Shown: positions 36,138-46,819, counted from the stretch's first letter. The stretch is DNA of 64,000 bases from Klenkia sesuvii (GCF_037083825.1 NZ_JBAPLU010000008.1:1-64000), one strand, 5' to 3'. The notes: generated from the letters alone by a model not told the origin. A program made the numbers and translations.

Positions 36138-37795
36138 ATCCGCTCCGGGGCGGCGACGCCGAGCACGGTCAGCCCGTTGCGCAGCACGGTGGCGGTGGCG
36201 GCGCACAGCCACAGCCGGGCGACGGTGGTGGCCGTGGCCTCCTCGTCGCCGCGGGGCAGCACCCGGCAGGCGTCGTAGAAGCGGTGGTAGGTGCCGGCCA
36301 GCTCCTCCAGGTAGCGGGCCACCCGGTGCGGGGCGCGCAGCTCGGCCGCCGCGGTGACCACCCGGGGGAACTCGGCGACCGCGCGCAGCAGGTCGACCTC
36401 CCGCGGGTGGGCCAGCTCGGTGGCCACGACGTCGTCCGCCGTCCCGAGCTCGATGCCCAGGTCGGCCGCGCCGCGCAGCAGCGAGGCGATGCGGGCGTGC
36501 GCGTACTGGACGTAGAAGACCGGGTTGTCGCTGGCGGCCTTGCTCCACAGGTCCAGGTCGAGGTCGATCTGCTGGTCCACCGAGGCCCGGGCCAGCGCGT
36601 AGCGGGCGGCGTCGGCGCCCACGGCCTCGACCAGGTCGGCGAGCGTGATGACCGTGCCGGCCCGCTTGCTCATGCGCAGCGGCTGGCCGTCGCGGACGAG
36701 GTTCACCAGCTGGCCCAGCAGGATCTCCAGGTTCTGGGCCGGGTCGTCGCCCAGGGCGGACACGAGCGCCTTGTACCGGCCGACGTAGCCGGCGTGGTCG
36801 GCGCCCAGCATGATCACGACGCGGTCGAACCCCCGGTCGCGCTTGTCCTGGTAGTAGGCGCAGTCGGCGGCGAAGTAGGTGTAGTCGCCGTCGCTCTTGA
36901 CCAGCGGCCGGTCCTTGTCGTCGCCGAACGTGGTGGTGCGCAGCCAGGTGGCGCCCTCGGCCTCGTAGACGTGGCCCTTCTCGCGCAGCGTGCCGATCAC
37001 CTTCTCCAACGCGCCCGAGGCGTGCAGCGTGGCCTCGGAGAAGTAGGTGTCGAACACGACGCCGAAGTCGGCGAGCGAGGACTTGATCTCGGCGAACATG
37101 AGCTCGACGCCGCGCACCCGGAAGCGCTCCTGCTGCTGCTCCTCGGGCAGGTCGAGCACGCCGGCCTCGGCGGCGACCACCTGGTCGGCGATCTCGCCGA
37201 CGTAGTCGCCGGCGTAGCCGTCCTCGGGGACCGGCTGCCCGTGCGCGGCCGCGACCAGGCTCCGGGCGAACCGGTCGATCTGGGAACCGGCGTCGTTGAA
37301 GTAGTACTCGCGGCTGACGTCGGCCCCGCTGGCGGTGAGCAGCCGGCCGAGGGCGTCCCCCACGGCTGCCCAGCGGGTGCCGCCGATGTGCACCGGCCCG
37401 GTGGGGTTGGCCGAGACGAACTCCAGGTTGATGCGCTGCCCGGCCAGGGCGTCGGTGCGGCCGTACGCCTCCCCCGCCGTCACCGCGTCGAGGGCGATCT
37501 GCCCCAGCGCGCCCTGGGCGAAGGTGACGTTGAGGAACCCTGGACCGGCGACGTCGACGCGCGCGATGCCGGGCTGCTCCCGCAGGTCGGTGGCCAGCAC
37601 CTCGGCCACCTCGCGCGGCGGGCGGCCGGCCTGCTTGGCCAGCTTGAGGGCCACGGTGGTGGCGTAGTCGCCGTGCTCGGGGTTGCGCGGGCGCTCGACC
37701 ACGACGTCCTCGGGGACGGCGACGGCGAGGTCGCCGCGCTCGACGGCCCCGGCGACGACGGTGCGGACGAGGGCACTGAGCTGCTCGGGTGTCAC
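36134..37795 (-). CDS. argS: Arginyl-tRNA synthetase
   Basis: This class I synthetase has 553 residues. The signature HIGH box is 'GPVHIGGTRWAAVGDALG' (HIGG variant, common in actinobacterial ArgS). The KMSKS counterpart is 'RMSKRAGTVITL'. The N-terminal ArgRS domain ('GDYATTVALKLAKQAG') and the C-terminal anticodon-binding helices ('LEELAGTYHRFYDACRVLP') are present. It is first in the five-gene operon; the 213-base upstream region is shared divergently with the DUF3105 gene. Confidence 0.96.
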   Translation of the reverse strand: MTPEQLSALVRTVVAGAVERGDLAVAVPEDVVVERPRNPEHGDYATTVALKLAKQAGRPPREVAEVLATDLREQPGIARVDVAGPGFLNVTFAQGALGQIALDAVTAGEAYGRTDALAGQRINLEFVSANPTGPVHIGGTRWAAVGDALGRLLTASGADVSREYYFNDAGSQIDRFARSLVAAAHGQPVPEDGYAGDYVGEIADQVVAAEAGVLDLPEEQQQERFRVRGVELMFAEIKSSLADFGVVFDTYFSEATLHASGALEKVIGTLREKGHVYEAEGATWLRTTTFGDDKDRPLVKSDGDYTYFAADCAYYQDKRDRGFDRVVIMLGADHAGYVGRYKALVSALGDDPAQNLEILLGQLVNLVRDGQPLRMSKRAGTVITLADLVEAVGADAARYALARASVDQQIDLDLDLWSKAASDNPVFYVQYAHARIASLLRGAADLGIELGTADDVVATELAHPREVDLLRAVAEFPRVVTAAAELRAPHRVARYLEELAGTYHRFYDACRVLPRGDEEATATTVARLWLCAATATVLRNGLTVLGVAAPERM

Positions 37796-38008
37796 CTGCT
37801 GATCGTAGAAGGCCGGAACCAGCGGCTCGCCCGCACCGTTGAGCAGGGTGGACCACCCGCCGGGGACGGGTGGGCGGTGTCACAGCCCCGGTCGGCACAG
37901 GTTGCCCGCCTAGACTCCTGCGCCGGAACCCGCCCGGCGACCTGCGACGCGTCCTCCCCGCCGCGTCCCGACCGCGGTCGGCACCACACCACCGGAACTG
38001 GAGAGGCC

Positions 38009-38920
38009 TTGCCCGAGGACCCGAAGCCCGAGAAGAACGCGCCCGCCCGGCGCACCCCCGGCAAGGGGGCCGGCGGGCGCCAGGCCACCCCGGCGGGCAC
38101 GGGCCTCGGCGGCTCCGGCGCCAGGGGCGCCACCGGTGCCAAGGGCGGCAAGGGCGGCAAGGGCGGTCGCACCCGCCCGCAGCAGGCCGCGGTCGCCACC
38201 TCCAAGCCGTGGGGCCTCATCGCCGCCGCCGTGGCCGTGGTGGTCTTCGCCGGCGCCGTCATCGGGTACGCGGTGTACGCGGTCAACGAGAAGAACGCCG
38301 ACCGCATCACCTCGGCCGACCAGATCCCCGGCGTCGAGGCCTTCGACTACGCCGCCGGCCAGCAGCACGTCACCTCGAACGTCTCCTACGAGCAGAACCC
38401 GCCCGTCGGCGGCCCGCACGACCCCTACTGGGCCGACTGCACCGGCACCGTCTACGACATCGACATCCGGCACGAGAACGCGGTGCACTCCCTGGAGCAC
38501 GGCGCGGTCTGGATCACCTACGACCCCGACGCGCTGGGCGCCGACGACGTGCAGCAGCTGACCGACCTGGTCTCCGACAGCGGCAGCTACCTGATGATCT
38601 CGCCCTTCGCCGGCCTGGCCACCACCTCGGACCTCGCGACGCCGATCAGCCTGCAGTCGTGGAACCACCGGTTGGCCGTCGACTCGGTCGACGACCCCCG
38701 CATCCAGCAGTACATCGACTTCTTCCGCCAGGGCACCGACGCCGACGGCACCTCGCTGTACCCCGAGATCGGCGCCAGCTGCGTGAACCCCGACTTCGCG
38801 GCGAACCCGCTGCCGGCCGACGCCAGCAGCGAGCCCATCGGCAACAGCGACGCCCCCACCACCGACCCGGCCGCCGCGGGCACCGACAGCACCGAGCCGG
38901 CGGCCACCACCACGAACTGA
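38009..38920 (+). CDS. DUF3105 membrane-anchored extracytoplasmic protein (TTG start)
   Basis: The product is 303 residues from a TTG preceded by GGAGAGG. The N-terminal 65 residues are Lys/Arg/Gly-rich and cytosolic, followed by one membrane helix ('GLIAAAVAVVVFAGAVIGYAVYAV'). The rest is the outside DUF3105 domain: 'YEQNPPVGGPHDPYWADC', 'IRHENAVHSLEHGAVWITYDP', and two cysteines. The Ser/Thr/Ala tail is disordered. It sits 7 bases before the DUF305 gene, so the two are coexpressed. Function of the family is unestablished; the His-rich core suggests a metal-related role, which is inference. Confidence 0.85.
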   Translation: MPEDPKPEKNAPARRTPGKGAGGRQATPAGTGLGGSGARGATGAKGGKGGKGGRTRPQQAAVATSKPWGLIAAAVAVVVFAGAVIGYAVYAVNEKNADRITSADQIPGVEAFDYAAGQQHVTSNVSYEQNPPVGGPHDPYWADCTGTVYDIDIRHENAVHSLEHGAVWITYDPDALGADDVQQLTDLVSDSGSYLMISPFAGLATTSDLATPISLQSWNHRLAVDSVDDPRIQQYIDFFRQGTDADGTSLYPEIGASCVNPDFAANPLPADASSEPIGNSDAPTTDPAAAGTDSTEPAATTTN

Positions 38921-38927
38921 GGCAGCA

Positions 38928-39602
38928 GTGCAGACCGACGAACCGTCCAGCCCCCCCGAGCAGCGCCCAGGACGGCGCGCCCTGGTCGCCGGGCTCGTGG
39001 CCGTCATCGCCGCCGGCCTGCTCGTCATCGGCGGCGCGCTGGCCGTGGGTCTGGGCATCGGCCGCACCGACACCCCCACGGCCGACTCCGTCGACGCCGG
39101 GTTCTCGCTGGACATGAGCGTCCACCACCTGCAGGCGGTGGAGATGGCCAACCTGGCCCCCGGCCGCACCACCGACCCCGAGGTGCTGTCGCTGGCCTTC
39201 GACATCTCCCAGACCCAGCTCAACCAGGTCGGTCGCATGCAGGGGTGGCTCACGCTGTGGGGGTTGCCGACCACCGGCGCCCACACCATGGCGTGGATGG
39301 AGGGCAGCGACCACCACCACGACCACGACGACGACGGGCGGCTGATGCCCGGCATGGCCACCGAGGAGGAGCTGACGCAGCTGCGCGGGGCCCGCGGCCA
39401 GGACTTCGACGTGCTGTTCCTGCAGCTGATGATCCGCCACCACCAGGGTGGGCTCGAGATGGCCGAGCAGGGTGAGGCGCGCGCGTCGGAGGCCGTGGTG
39501 CGCGGCCTGGCCCGCTCGATCGCCGAGACCCAGACGGCGGAGGCGATGACCATGGCCGCGATGCTCGCCGCGCGCGGGGGGTCCCCCCTCCCGGCCCCGT
39601 GA
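38928..39602 (+). CDS. DUF305 His/Met-rich exported protein
   Basis: This 224-residue protein has one N-terminal membrane anchor ('RALVAGLVAVIAAGLLVIGGALAVGLG') and a DUF305 ferritin-like four-helix domain. It bears two signature motifs: 'MSVHHLQAVEMANL' and 'LMIRHHQGGLEMAEQ', each with a His pair and Met. Between them is a metal-chelating-looking loop 'SDHHHDHDDDGRLMPGM'. The DUF305 family is thought to bind copper or other metals outside the membrane. It is paired with the DUF3105 gene. Confidence 0.88.
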   Translation: MQTDEPSSPPEQRPGRRALVAGLVAVIAAGLLVIGGALAVGLGIGRTDTPTADSVDAGFSLDMSVHHLQAVEMANLAPGRTTDPEVLSLAFDISQTQLNQVGRMQGWLTLWGLPTTGAHTMAWMEGSDHHHDHDDDGRLMPGMATEEELTQLRGARGQDFDVLFLQLMIRHHQGGLEMAEQGEARASEAVVRGLARSIAETQTAEAMTMAAMLAARGGSPLPAP

Positions 39603-39641
39603 CCGGCTGATAGCGTTCGCAACCGCCACCCCACCACACGA

Positions 39642-39713
39642 GCCCCCGTAGCTCAGGGGATAGAGCACTGCCCTCCGGAGGCAGGGGCGCAGGTTCGAAT
39701 CCTGCCGGGGGCA
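39642..39713 (+). tRNA. tRNA-Arg (anticodon CCG)
   Basis: This 72-nt cloverleaf has the acceptor GCCCCCG paired with CGGGGGC, D-stem GCTC/GAGC, anticodon stem CTGCC/GGCAG around loop CTCCGGA (anticodon CCG at 39675-39677), and T-arm GCAGG/CCTGC around TTCGAAT. The CCA end is not encoded. The decoded CGG codon is common in this GC-rich genome. Confidence 0.97.
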
Positions 39714-39722
39714 CGCACGAGC

Positions 39723-39750
39723 CGGGCCGGGTCCACCAGGACCCGGCCCG
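39723..39750 (+). terminator. Terminator of tRNA-Arg
   Basis: A 12-bp perfect stem (39723-39734 with 39739-39750) has a 4-base ACCA loop and starts 10 bases after the tRNA. No U-tract follows. Confidence 0.75.
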
Positions 39751-39825
39751 TCGTACGTCCGGCACCCGTCGGACGGGGCAGTCGGACCCGGGCCGTCGGA
39801 CCGGGCAGTCGCACGGGGGGACGGC

Positions 39826-40341
39826 ATGGCGCGTCGACGGACGGTCAGCGACTCGGTGCTCGTCGCGGCCCCGCCCGCAGCGGTCTACGCCGTCGTCGCC
39901 GACCCCACCCGGACGCCGGAGTACAGCCCGGAGAACCGGGGCGCGCGCACCGGTGGGGCCGGGCCGTTGCCGGTGGGTGCGGTGTTCACCGGCGACAACG
40001 AGCGCCGCGGGTTCCGGTGGGTCACCGAGTGCGTGGTCACCGCGGCCGAGCCCGGCGAACGTTTCGCCTTCCGGGTCCGGGCCATCGGCGGGGCCCGCCG
40101 TCGGCTGCGCGCCGGCATCGCCAGCTGGGAGCACCGGCTCGAGCCCGCCGCCCTGCCGGACGGGCAGGTCGGCACCCGGGTGACCCAGACCTGGACCGAC
40201 GAGCGCCGCATGCCCGACGCCGTCGCCCGGGTCTTCGACGCGGTGGCCACGCGGGAACCCTTCGCCGACTTCCAGCGCCGCAACCTGGCCACCAGCCTGC
40301 AGCGGCTGCAGGCCCTGCTCGCGCCCGGCGACGGGTCGTGA
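39826..40341 (+). CDS. SRPBCC (polyketide cyclase/dehydrase-like) family protein
   Basis: This 171-residue START/Bet v1-fold protein binds a hydrophobic ligand in an unknown role. The family opening 'SDSVLVAAPPAAVYAVVADPTRTPEYSPE' is clear, and 'RWVTECVVTAAEPGERFAFRV' follows. Its stop overlaps the GTG of the MFS gene (GTGA), so the two are coupled, which hints at a transport-linked small molecule. Nothing more can be said from sequence. Confidence 0.87.
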   Translation: MARRRTVSDSVLVAAPPAAVYAVVADPTRTPEYSPENRGARTGGAGPLPVGAVFTGDNERRGFRWVTECVVTAAEPGERFAFRVRAIGGARRRLRAGIASWEHRLEPAALPDGQVGTRVTQTWTDERRMPDAVARVFDAVATREPFADFQRRNLATSLQRLQALLAPGDGS

Positions 40342-41543
40342 GCGGCCCGGCGCCGGGTCCCCGTCCCCGCGCCTGGCTCCCGGTGGCCCTGGCCATGTTC
40401 GCGATCGGCTGGGGCGTCAACCAGTTCGTCAGCCTGCTCGTCGCCTACCGCCGCGACGAGGCCCTGTCCGCCCTCGACGTCTCGGCGCTGGTCGGGGTCT
40501 ACGCCCTCGGGCTGATCCCGGCCCTGCTGGTGCTCGGACCGGTGTCCGACGCCCGCGGGCGCGCACCCGTGCTGCGGGTCGCCGCGCTGGTCTCGGTGGT
40601 GGCCACCGCGGTGCTGCTGCTGGACCAGCTGTGGGCCCTCTACGCCGGCCGGCTGCTGGCCGGCGTGGCCAGCGGGGCCGCCTTCGCCGCCGGCAGCGCC
40701 TGGGTGCGCGAGCTGTCGGGTCCCGCCTTCGACCCCACCACCGTGCCGGGCACCGGCGCCCGCCGGGCGGCCACCGCCCTGTCGGCGGGCTTCGGTCTCG
40801 GTCCGCTGGTCGCCGGGCTCCTCGCCCAGTGGGCACCGCACCCGTTGACCGTCGCCTACCTCCCCCACCTCGTGCTCGCCGTGGCCATCCTGGTCCCGCT
40901 GTGGCGGGCGCCGGAGACGGTGCCGCGGGCGACCGCCGCCGTGCCCCTGGGCCGCGCCGTGCGGGTGTCCTCGGTCCGGGAACCCCGCTTCCGCCGGCTG
41001 GTCACGCCGGTCGCGCCGTGGGTGTTCACCTCCGCCACCGTCTCCCTCGCCGTGCTGCCGGGTCTCCTGGTCGACGCCGGGGGCGCGGCGGCGGAGTACG
41101 CCGTGGCGCTCAACGCCGTGGTGGCCGGGCTGACCCTGGGCACCGGCGTGCTCGTGCAGCCCCTCGCCCGGCGGTTGGCCGCCCACGACACCCGCCCGGC
41201 CGCCCGGCTGGGCACGGCCGCCGTCCTCGCCGGCCTGCTCGTGGCCGTGGGCTACGCCCTCCTGCCCACCCCGTGGCTGCTGCTGCCCGCCGCGCTGCTG
41301 CTCGGCGCGGGCTACGGGAGCTGCCTGGTCGCCGGGCTGCTGGAGACCCAGCGGGTCGCTGCCCCGCACGAGCTGGCCGGCCTGACGGGTGTGTTCTACG
41401 CCCTCACCTACCTCGGCTTCGCGGCCCCGCTCGTGCTCGCCGCCCTGACCGCTCTGGCCCCCTACCCCGTCCTGCTGGGCGCCCTGGCCGGCCTGGCCGC
41501 GCTCACCCTGGCCTGGACCACGCTGGACCGGCGCACGGCGTGA
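40338..41543 (+). CDS. Major facilitator superfamily transporter
   Basis: This 401-residue polytopic protein has about 12 membrane helices. The N-terminal half contains the MFS loop 2-3 signature in degenerate form ('LGPVSDARGRAPVLR'). It also has 'LLAGVASGAAFAAGSAWVREL' and, in the second half, 'GAGYGSCLVAGLLETQRV'. Substrate unknown. It shares a transcript with the SRPBCC gene upstream. Sequence between 41544 and 41628 has no gene. Confidence 0.88.
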   Translation: MSGPAPGPRPRAWLPVALAMFAIGWGVNQFVSLLVAYRRDEALSALDVSALVGVYALGLIPALLVLGPVSDARGRAPVLRVAALVSVVATAVLLLDQLWALYAGRLLAGVASGAAFAAGSAWVRELSGPAFDPTTVPGTGARRAATALSAGFGLGPLVAGLLAQWAPHPLTVAYLPHLVLAVAILVPLWRAPETVPRATAAVPLGRAVRVSSVREPRFRRLVTPVAPWVFTSATVSLAVLPGLLVDAGGAAAEYAVALNAVVAGLTLGTGVLVQPLARRLAAHDTRPAARLGTAAVLAGLLVAVGYALLPTPWLLLPAALLLGAGYGSCLVAGLLETQRVAAPHELAGLTGVFYALTYLGFAAPLVLAALTALAPYPVLLGALAGLAALTLAWTTLDRRTA

Positions 41544-41628
41544 CCGGCGCACAGCTCGACCACAGCCCGACGTGTCGTGGTGGGCGCGGCGACACCTGAC
41601 CGACACCTCCGGCCCCCACCGTGGGGTC

Positions 41629-42418
41629 ATGAGCACCGGCCCCTGCTCGACCGACTGCCTCGCCGACGTCGCCCCCACCGCGCCCCCCGGCCTGCGCCGC
41701 CGCCGCGCCGCGGCCCTCGCCGTCGCCCTGGCGCGCGCCTCGGCCCGCCCCCCGGCCGGGGACGGCCGACGGCACGCCGTCTGCACCTCGGCCCGGCTGC
41801 TGACCGCGGCGGGGGTGCGGGTCGCCGTGCTGCCGCCGACCACCGCCTGGCCCACCGGCCCGGTGCTCGTCGTGGCCAACCGGGTGTCGTGGGTCGACGA
41901 CCTGGCCCTGCGCACCGCCGTGCCCGCCGTCCCCGAGGACGACGGCGCCGTCTGGCCCGGCCTGCCCACCGTGTGCGCGCACCAGGTGGCCGATGCGCTG
42001 ACCGCCGGGCGCAGCGTGCTGGTGCGGCCCGAGGCGACCGCCAGCTGCGGCACCGAGCTGGGTCGTTTCCGCCCCGGATCCCTCGCCCCCGCCCTGGCCG
42101 CCGGCACGCCGGTGTGCCCGGTCGCGGTGCGGGCGCGCGTCGGGGGCCGGCCCACCACGGTCACCGCGCACCTGCCCGGGGAGTCCTGGTGGCGCAGCGC
42201 CGCCCGCGTGCTGGGCGCCACCGACCTCGTGCTGGAGGTGCAGGCGCTGCCGGCGATCGACCCGCGGCGCGGCACCGCCGCCGAGGTCGCCGCGCTGGCC
42301 GAGTACGCGATCGCCGAGGTGCTCGAGGCCGACCCGCCGCGCCCGATCAGCCACCCGCGGCGGCCCCGCACCCACGCGGCCGCCGTGACCACGCCGGCGC
42401 CCAGCACGGCGCCGGCGG

Positions 42419-42447
<29 letters not shown>
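41629..42447 (+). CDS. Degenerate PlsC-like 1-acylglycerol acyltransferase
   Basis: This 272-residue protein shows the lysophospholipid acyltransferase pattern. The segment 'VLVVANRVSWVDDLALR' corresponds to motif I NHxSWxD, but the catalytic His is Arg. 'VRPEATASCGTELGRFRPGSL' corresponds to motif III FPEGTxSxG, with Gly changed to Ala. The stretch between them is about 30 residues shorter than usual, so motif II is missing. The C-terminal 45 residues are Ala/Pro/Arg-rich and continue into the overlap with the ABC-F gene (29 bases, convergent). It is intact in frame but probably inactive as an acyltransferase. Confidence 0.65.
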
Positions 42448-44059
<1,612 letters not shown>

Positions 44060-44200
44060 TGTCGCGCTGCGCGCTCCCACCGCGGCCAGGTGCCCCGACC
44101 GGCCCGGGGAGCCCATGCGCCCCTCCTCGGGGAGGCCTCCGGCCCCCGCTCGTCGGGGACTCGAGGGGGCACGCTGCGCCGGTCGCTCGGCAGGGTCGGG

Positions 44201-45193
44201 TCAGCGGTCGTCGTCGGTCGCCAGGACGTCGTCGGCGTAGTCGTCGAGGAAGTCCTCGAAGGGGCCGGTGTCCTCGCCGGGGGCGGGCTGGCCCGGACGG
44301 CGGCGGACCAGCCACGGCTGCAGGTGGTCGTACCCGCGCACCGACACCCGGCGCAGCGGGCGCACCCGGTAGGCCCGCTGCCCGCGCAGCAGCCGGGCGA
44401 GGTCCTGGTCGACGAGCAGCGTCCCCGGGCGGGCCAGCGAGGTGAGCCGGCTGGCCAGGTTGACGACCGGGGAGTACACGTCGCCGAGCCGGGTCAGCAC
44501 CGGGCCGTAGGCCGCCCCCACCCGCAGCGGGGGGCGGTCCTCGGCGGCCCACTCCTCGGGCAACCGCAGACCGATCTCGACCGCGTCGACCGCCGTCGAG
44601 CAGGTGAACAGGACCCCGTCGCCCACCGTCTTCACCACGCGGCCGTGGTGGCGGGCCACCAGGTCGGCGGTCAGCCCCTCGAAGTCCTCCACCATCGCCC
44701 CCAGCTCGCGCCCGCCCATGCCGCGGCTGCGGGAGGTGTACGCGACGAGGTCGGCGAACCCGACCGCCAGCTCGCGGCGGTCGGCCGCGACGTCGGGGCC
44801 GGCGGCGATCAGCCGCTCGGCGTTGGCCGCCAGGTGCCGGCGCCACACGTAGTCCTGCACGTCGCGCATCAGCGGCAGCAGGAGCTCGGCCGCCCGGGCC
44901 GCGTCACCGGCCCCGTCGGGGTCCCCGCCGGGGCGGTCGCGCAGCAGCGCCGCCAGCATGTCGGTCTGCCAGTCGGCCAGCCGGGACAGCGACTGGCCGA
45001 TCGCGCGGGCGATCGAGGCCTCGCTCCCCCGGTCGACGAACCCGGAGTCGATCAGGGCGCCGAGGGTGGCCAGCGCGTCGACGTCGGCGTCGGTGAAGAC
45101 GCGCTCGTCGTCGCCGACGTCGGCGAACCCCAGTGCCCGCCACAGCCGCTGGGTGCGCCCGGGGTCCACCCCGGCCCGGGCGGCCACCTCCAC
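44201..45193 (-). CDS. Class III adenylate/guanylate cyclase with N-terminal regulatory domain
   Basis: The product is 330 residues from the GTG at 45193. The frame is open further upstream with family-like sequence ('LLLGGPRRWTR') but no standard start before the usp stop, so the true start may be a CTG near 45250. The N-terminal part has the helical regulatory domain ('VAARAGVDPGRTQRLWRAL'). The catalytic domain has the metal Asp in 'VGFADLVAYTSRS', 'VVKTVGDGVLF' (substrate Lys and second Asp), and 'RLGDVYSPVVNLASRL' (transition-state Asn and Arg). It should be active. It follows the usp gene in the same orientation. Confidence 0.88.
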   Translation of the reverse strand: MEVAARAGVDPGRTQRLWRALGFADVGDDERVFTDADVDALATLGALIDSGFVDRGSEASIARAIGQSLSRLADWQTDMLAALLRDRPGGDPDGAGDAARAAELLLPLMRDVQDYVWRRHLAANAERLIAAGPDVAADRRELAVGFADLVAYTSRSRGMGGRELGAMVEDFEGLTADLVARHHGRVVKTVGDGVLFTCSTAVDAVEIGLRLPEEWAAEDRPPLRVGAAYGPVLTRLGDVYSPVVNLASRLTSLARPGTLLVDQDLARLLRGQRAYRVRPLRRVSVRGYDHLQPWLVRRRPGQPAPGEDTGPFEDFLDDYADDVLATDDDR

Positions 45194-45278
45194 CCGGGTC
45201 CACCGCCGCGGGCCGCCCAGCAGCAGGCGGTCCAGCGCCGCGCGGGCGTCGGGGACGGCGTCCAGCGGTCCGGCCCGG

Positions 45279-45737
45279 TCAGTCCGTGGTGTGCACGACG
45301 AGCACGTCGACCGAGGAGCGCCGCGTGGCGTCGGCGGGCACCGAGCCCAGCAGGCGGCCCTTGATGCCGGCCAACCCCCGGTTGCCGACCACCAGCAGGT
45401 CGGCGGACTCCCGGCGCACGACGTCCAGCAGCGCCTCCACCGGCGACCCGACGACGGCCACCGTGCGCACCTCGCCGGCCCCGGCGGACGCCGCGCGCTC
45501 GTGCGCGGTGCGCACCGTCTCCTCCGCCGGGGAGGAGCCCATCACCTGGTAGGCCTCGTCCTTGAGGGCGTCGGCCGCCCCGCGGACCTCGCGGTCGTCG
45601 GGGTCGGTGGGCAGGTAGGCGCAGGCGATGACGAGGGTGGCCCCGCACGCCCCCGCGAGGGCACCGGCCCGGGCCACCGCACGCAGCGAGGACTCCGAGC
45701 CGTCGGTGCCGACGACGACGGTCCGATAGGCAGTCAC
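45279..45737 (-). CDS. Universal stress protein A family
   Basis: This 152-residue single-domain UspA has the family opening 'YRTVVVGTDGSESSLRAVARAGALA'. The ATP-binding loop is 'LLVVGNRGLAGIKGRLLGSVPADATRRSSVDVLVV', giving the Gly-rich G-2x-G-9x-G(S/T) pattern with 'GNRG...GS'. ATP binding is therefore expected. It precedes the cyclase gene in the same operon, an association suggestive of cyclic-nucleotide stress signalling. The GTG at 45737 fits; upstream in-frame starts add poor sequence. Confidence 0.9.
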   Translation of the reverse strand: MTAYRTVVVGTDGSESSLRAVARAGALAGACGATLVIACAYLPTDPDDREVRGAADALKDEAYQVMGSSPAEETVRTAHERAASAGAGEVRTVAVVGSPVEALLDVVRRESADLLVVGNRGLAGIKGRLLGSVPADATRRSSVDVLVVHTTD

Positions 45738-45851
45738 GAGCGGAAGGTAGCCCACGACGCCCCGGCGCGCCCGCCAGGTGTGTCCGGAGGTCACAGCTTC
45801 TGCCGGCACCCTCCGGTGCGGTTGGATGGCGGGGCCGCACCGGGCACCACC

Positions 45852-45863
45852 GAGGAGGCGTCA
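45852..45863 (+). promoter_or_regulatory. Shine-Dalgarno without a canonical start (possible ATC start)
   Basis: GAGGAGG (45852-45858) lies 4 bases before ATCAGCACC at 45863, which is in frame with the ABC ATPase downstream and one base from a normal ATGAGCACC start. The first in-frame ATG (45908) has no ribosome site. This suggests initiation at ATC, or a mutated start. Confidence 0.4.
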
Positions 45864-45907
45864 TCAGCACCGACAGCACCGCCGAGCGGGCGCCGGCCGA
45901 CGGGCGC

Positions 45908-46819
45908 ATGGAGGTCCGCGACCTCACCAAGACCTTCGGGTCGGTGACGGCCGTGGACTCCCTCAGCTTCACCGTCGAGCCCGGCCAGGTGACCGGGTTC
46001 CTGGGCCCCAACGGGGCCGGCAAGACGACCACCCTGCGCATGGCGCTGGGCCTGATCACCCCCGACCGGGGCACCGCCACCGTCGGGGGCACCCCCTACG
46101 CCGCGCTGCGGCAACCGGCCCGGCTCGTGGGCGCCGTCCTGGAGACCGCCTTCCACCCCGGACGCAGCGGCCGCGACCACCTGCGGGTCTACTGCCGCGC
46201 CGCCGGGTTGCCCACCCGCCGGGCCGACGAGGTGCTGGCCCAGGTCGGGCTCACCCCGGCCGGCAAGCGCAAGGCCGGCACCTACTCCCTGGGCATGCGG
46301 CAGCGCCTGGGCCTGGCCACCGCCCTGCTGGGCGACCCGCGGGTGCTCGTGCTCGACGAACCGGCCAACGGCCTGGACCCCGAGGGCATCCAGTGGCTGC
46401 GCGGCTTCCTCCGGCACCTCGCCCACGACGAGGGCCGCACCGTGCTCATCTCCTCGCACCTGCTCGCCGAGGTCGAGCAGACCGCCGACCGCGTGGTCAT
46501 CGTCGGCGCCGGCAAGCTGGTGCGGGAGGGCAGCCTCGACGAGCTGCGCCACGAGTCCGCCGGCACCGTCACCGTCCGCAGCCCCGGGGCCGACGCGCTC
46601 GCCGCCGTCCTCGCCGGGCCCGGCGTCCAGGTGGCCACGACCGCCCCCGGCGCCCTCCAGGTGACCGGGTTGACCACCGACGAGATCGGCCACCGCGCCT
46701 TCGCCGCCGGGGTCGAGCTGCACGAGCTCTCCGCCCGCACGTCGGGCCTGGAGGAGGTCTACTTCCGGCTCACCGCCGGCGCCGAGCAGTACGCCGCCAC
46801 CCCCGGGAGCACCGCATGA
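45908..46819 (+). CDS. ABC exporter ATP-binding protein
   Basis: This 303-residue ABC ATPase has Walker A 'LGPNGAGKTTTLRMALG', Q-loop 'AVLETAFHPGRSGRDHL', signature 'YSLGMRQRLGLATALLG', Walker B 'VLVLDEPANGLDPEG', and H-loop 'ISSHLLAEVEQ'. It is of the DrrA/CcmA-like export class with a C-terminal domain of about 70 residues. The listed start is the first ATG; a start at 45863 (ATC) would add 15 residues (ISTDSTAERAPADGR). It is coupled to the permease by ATGA. Confidence 0.92.
   Translation: MEVRDLTKTFGSVTAVDSLSFTVEPGQVTGFLGPNGAGKTTTLRMALGLITPDRGTATVGGTPYAALRQPARLVGAVLETAFHPGRSGRDHLRVYCRAAGLPTRRADEVLAQVGLTPAGKRKAGTYSLGMRQRLGLATALLGDPRVLVLDEPANGLDPEGIQWLRGFLRHLAHDEGRTVLISSHLLAEVEQTADRVVIVGAGKLVREGSLDELRHESAGTVTVRSPGADALAAVLAGPGVQVATTAPGALQVTGLTTDEIGHRAFAAGVELHELSARTSGLEEVYFRLTAGAEQYAATPGSTA

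Noticed and set aside
39642..39713. tRNA-Arg as an integration site
   Set aside because: No integrase gene and no duplicated 3' tRNA fragment is visible on either side within the window.
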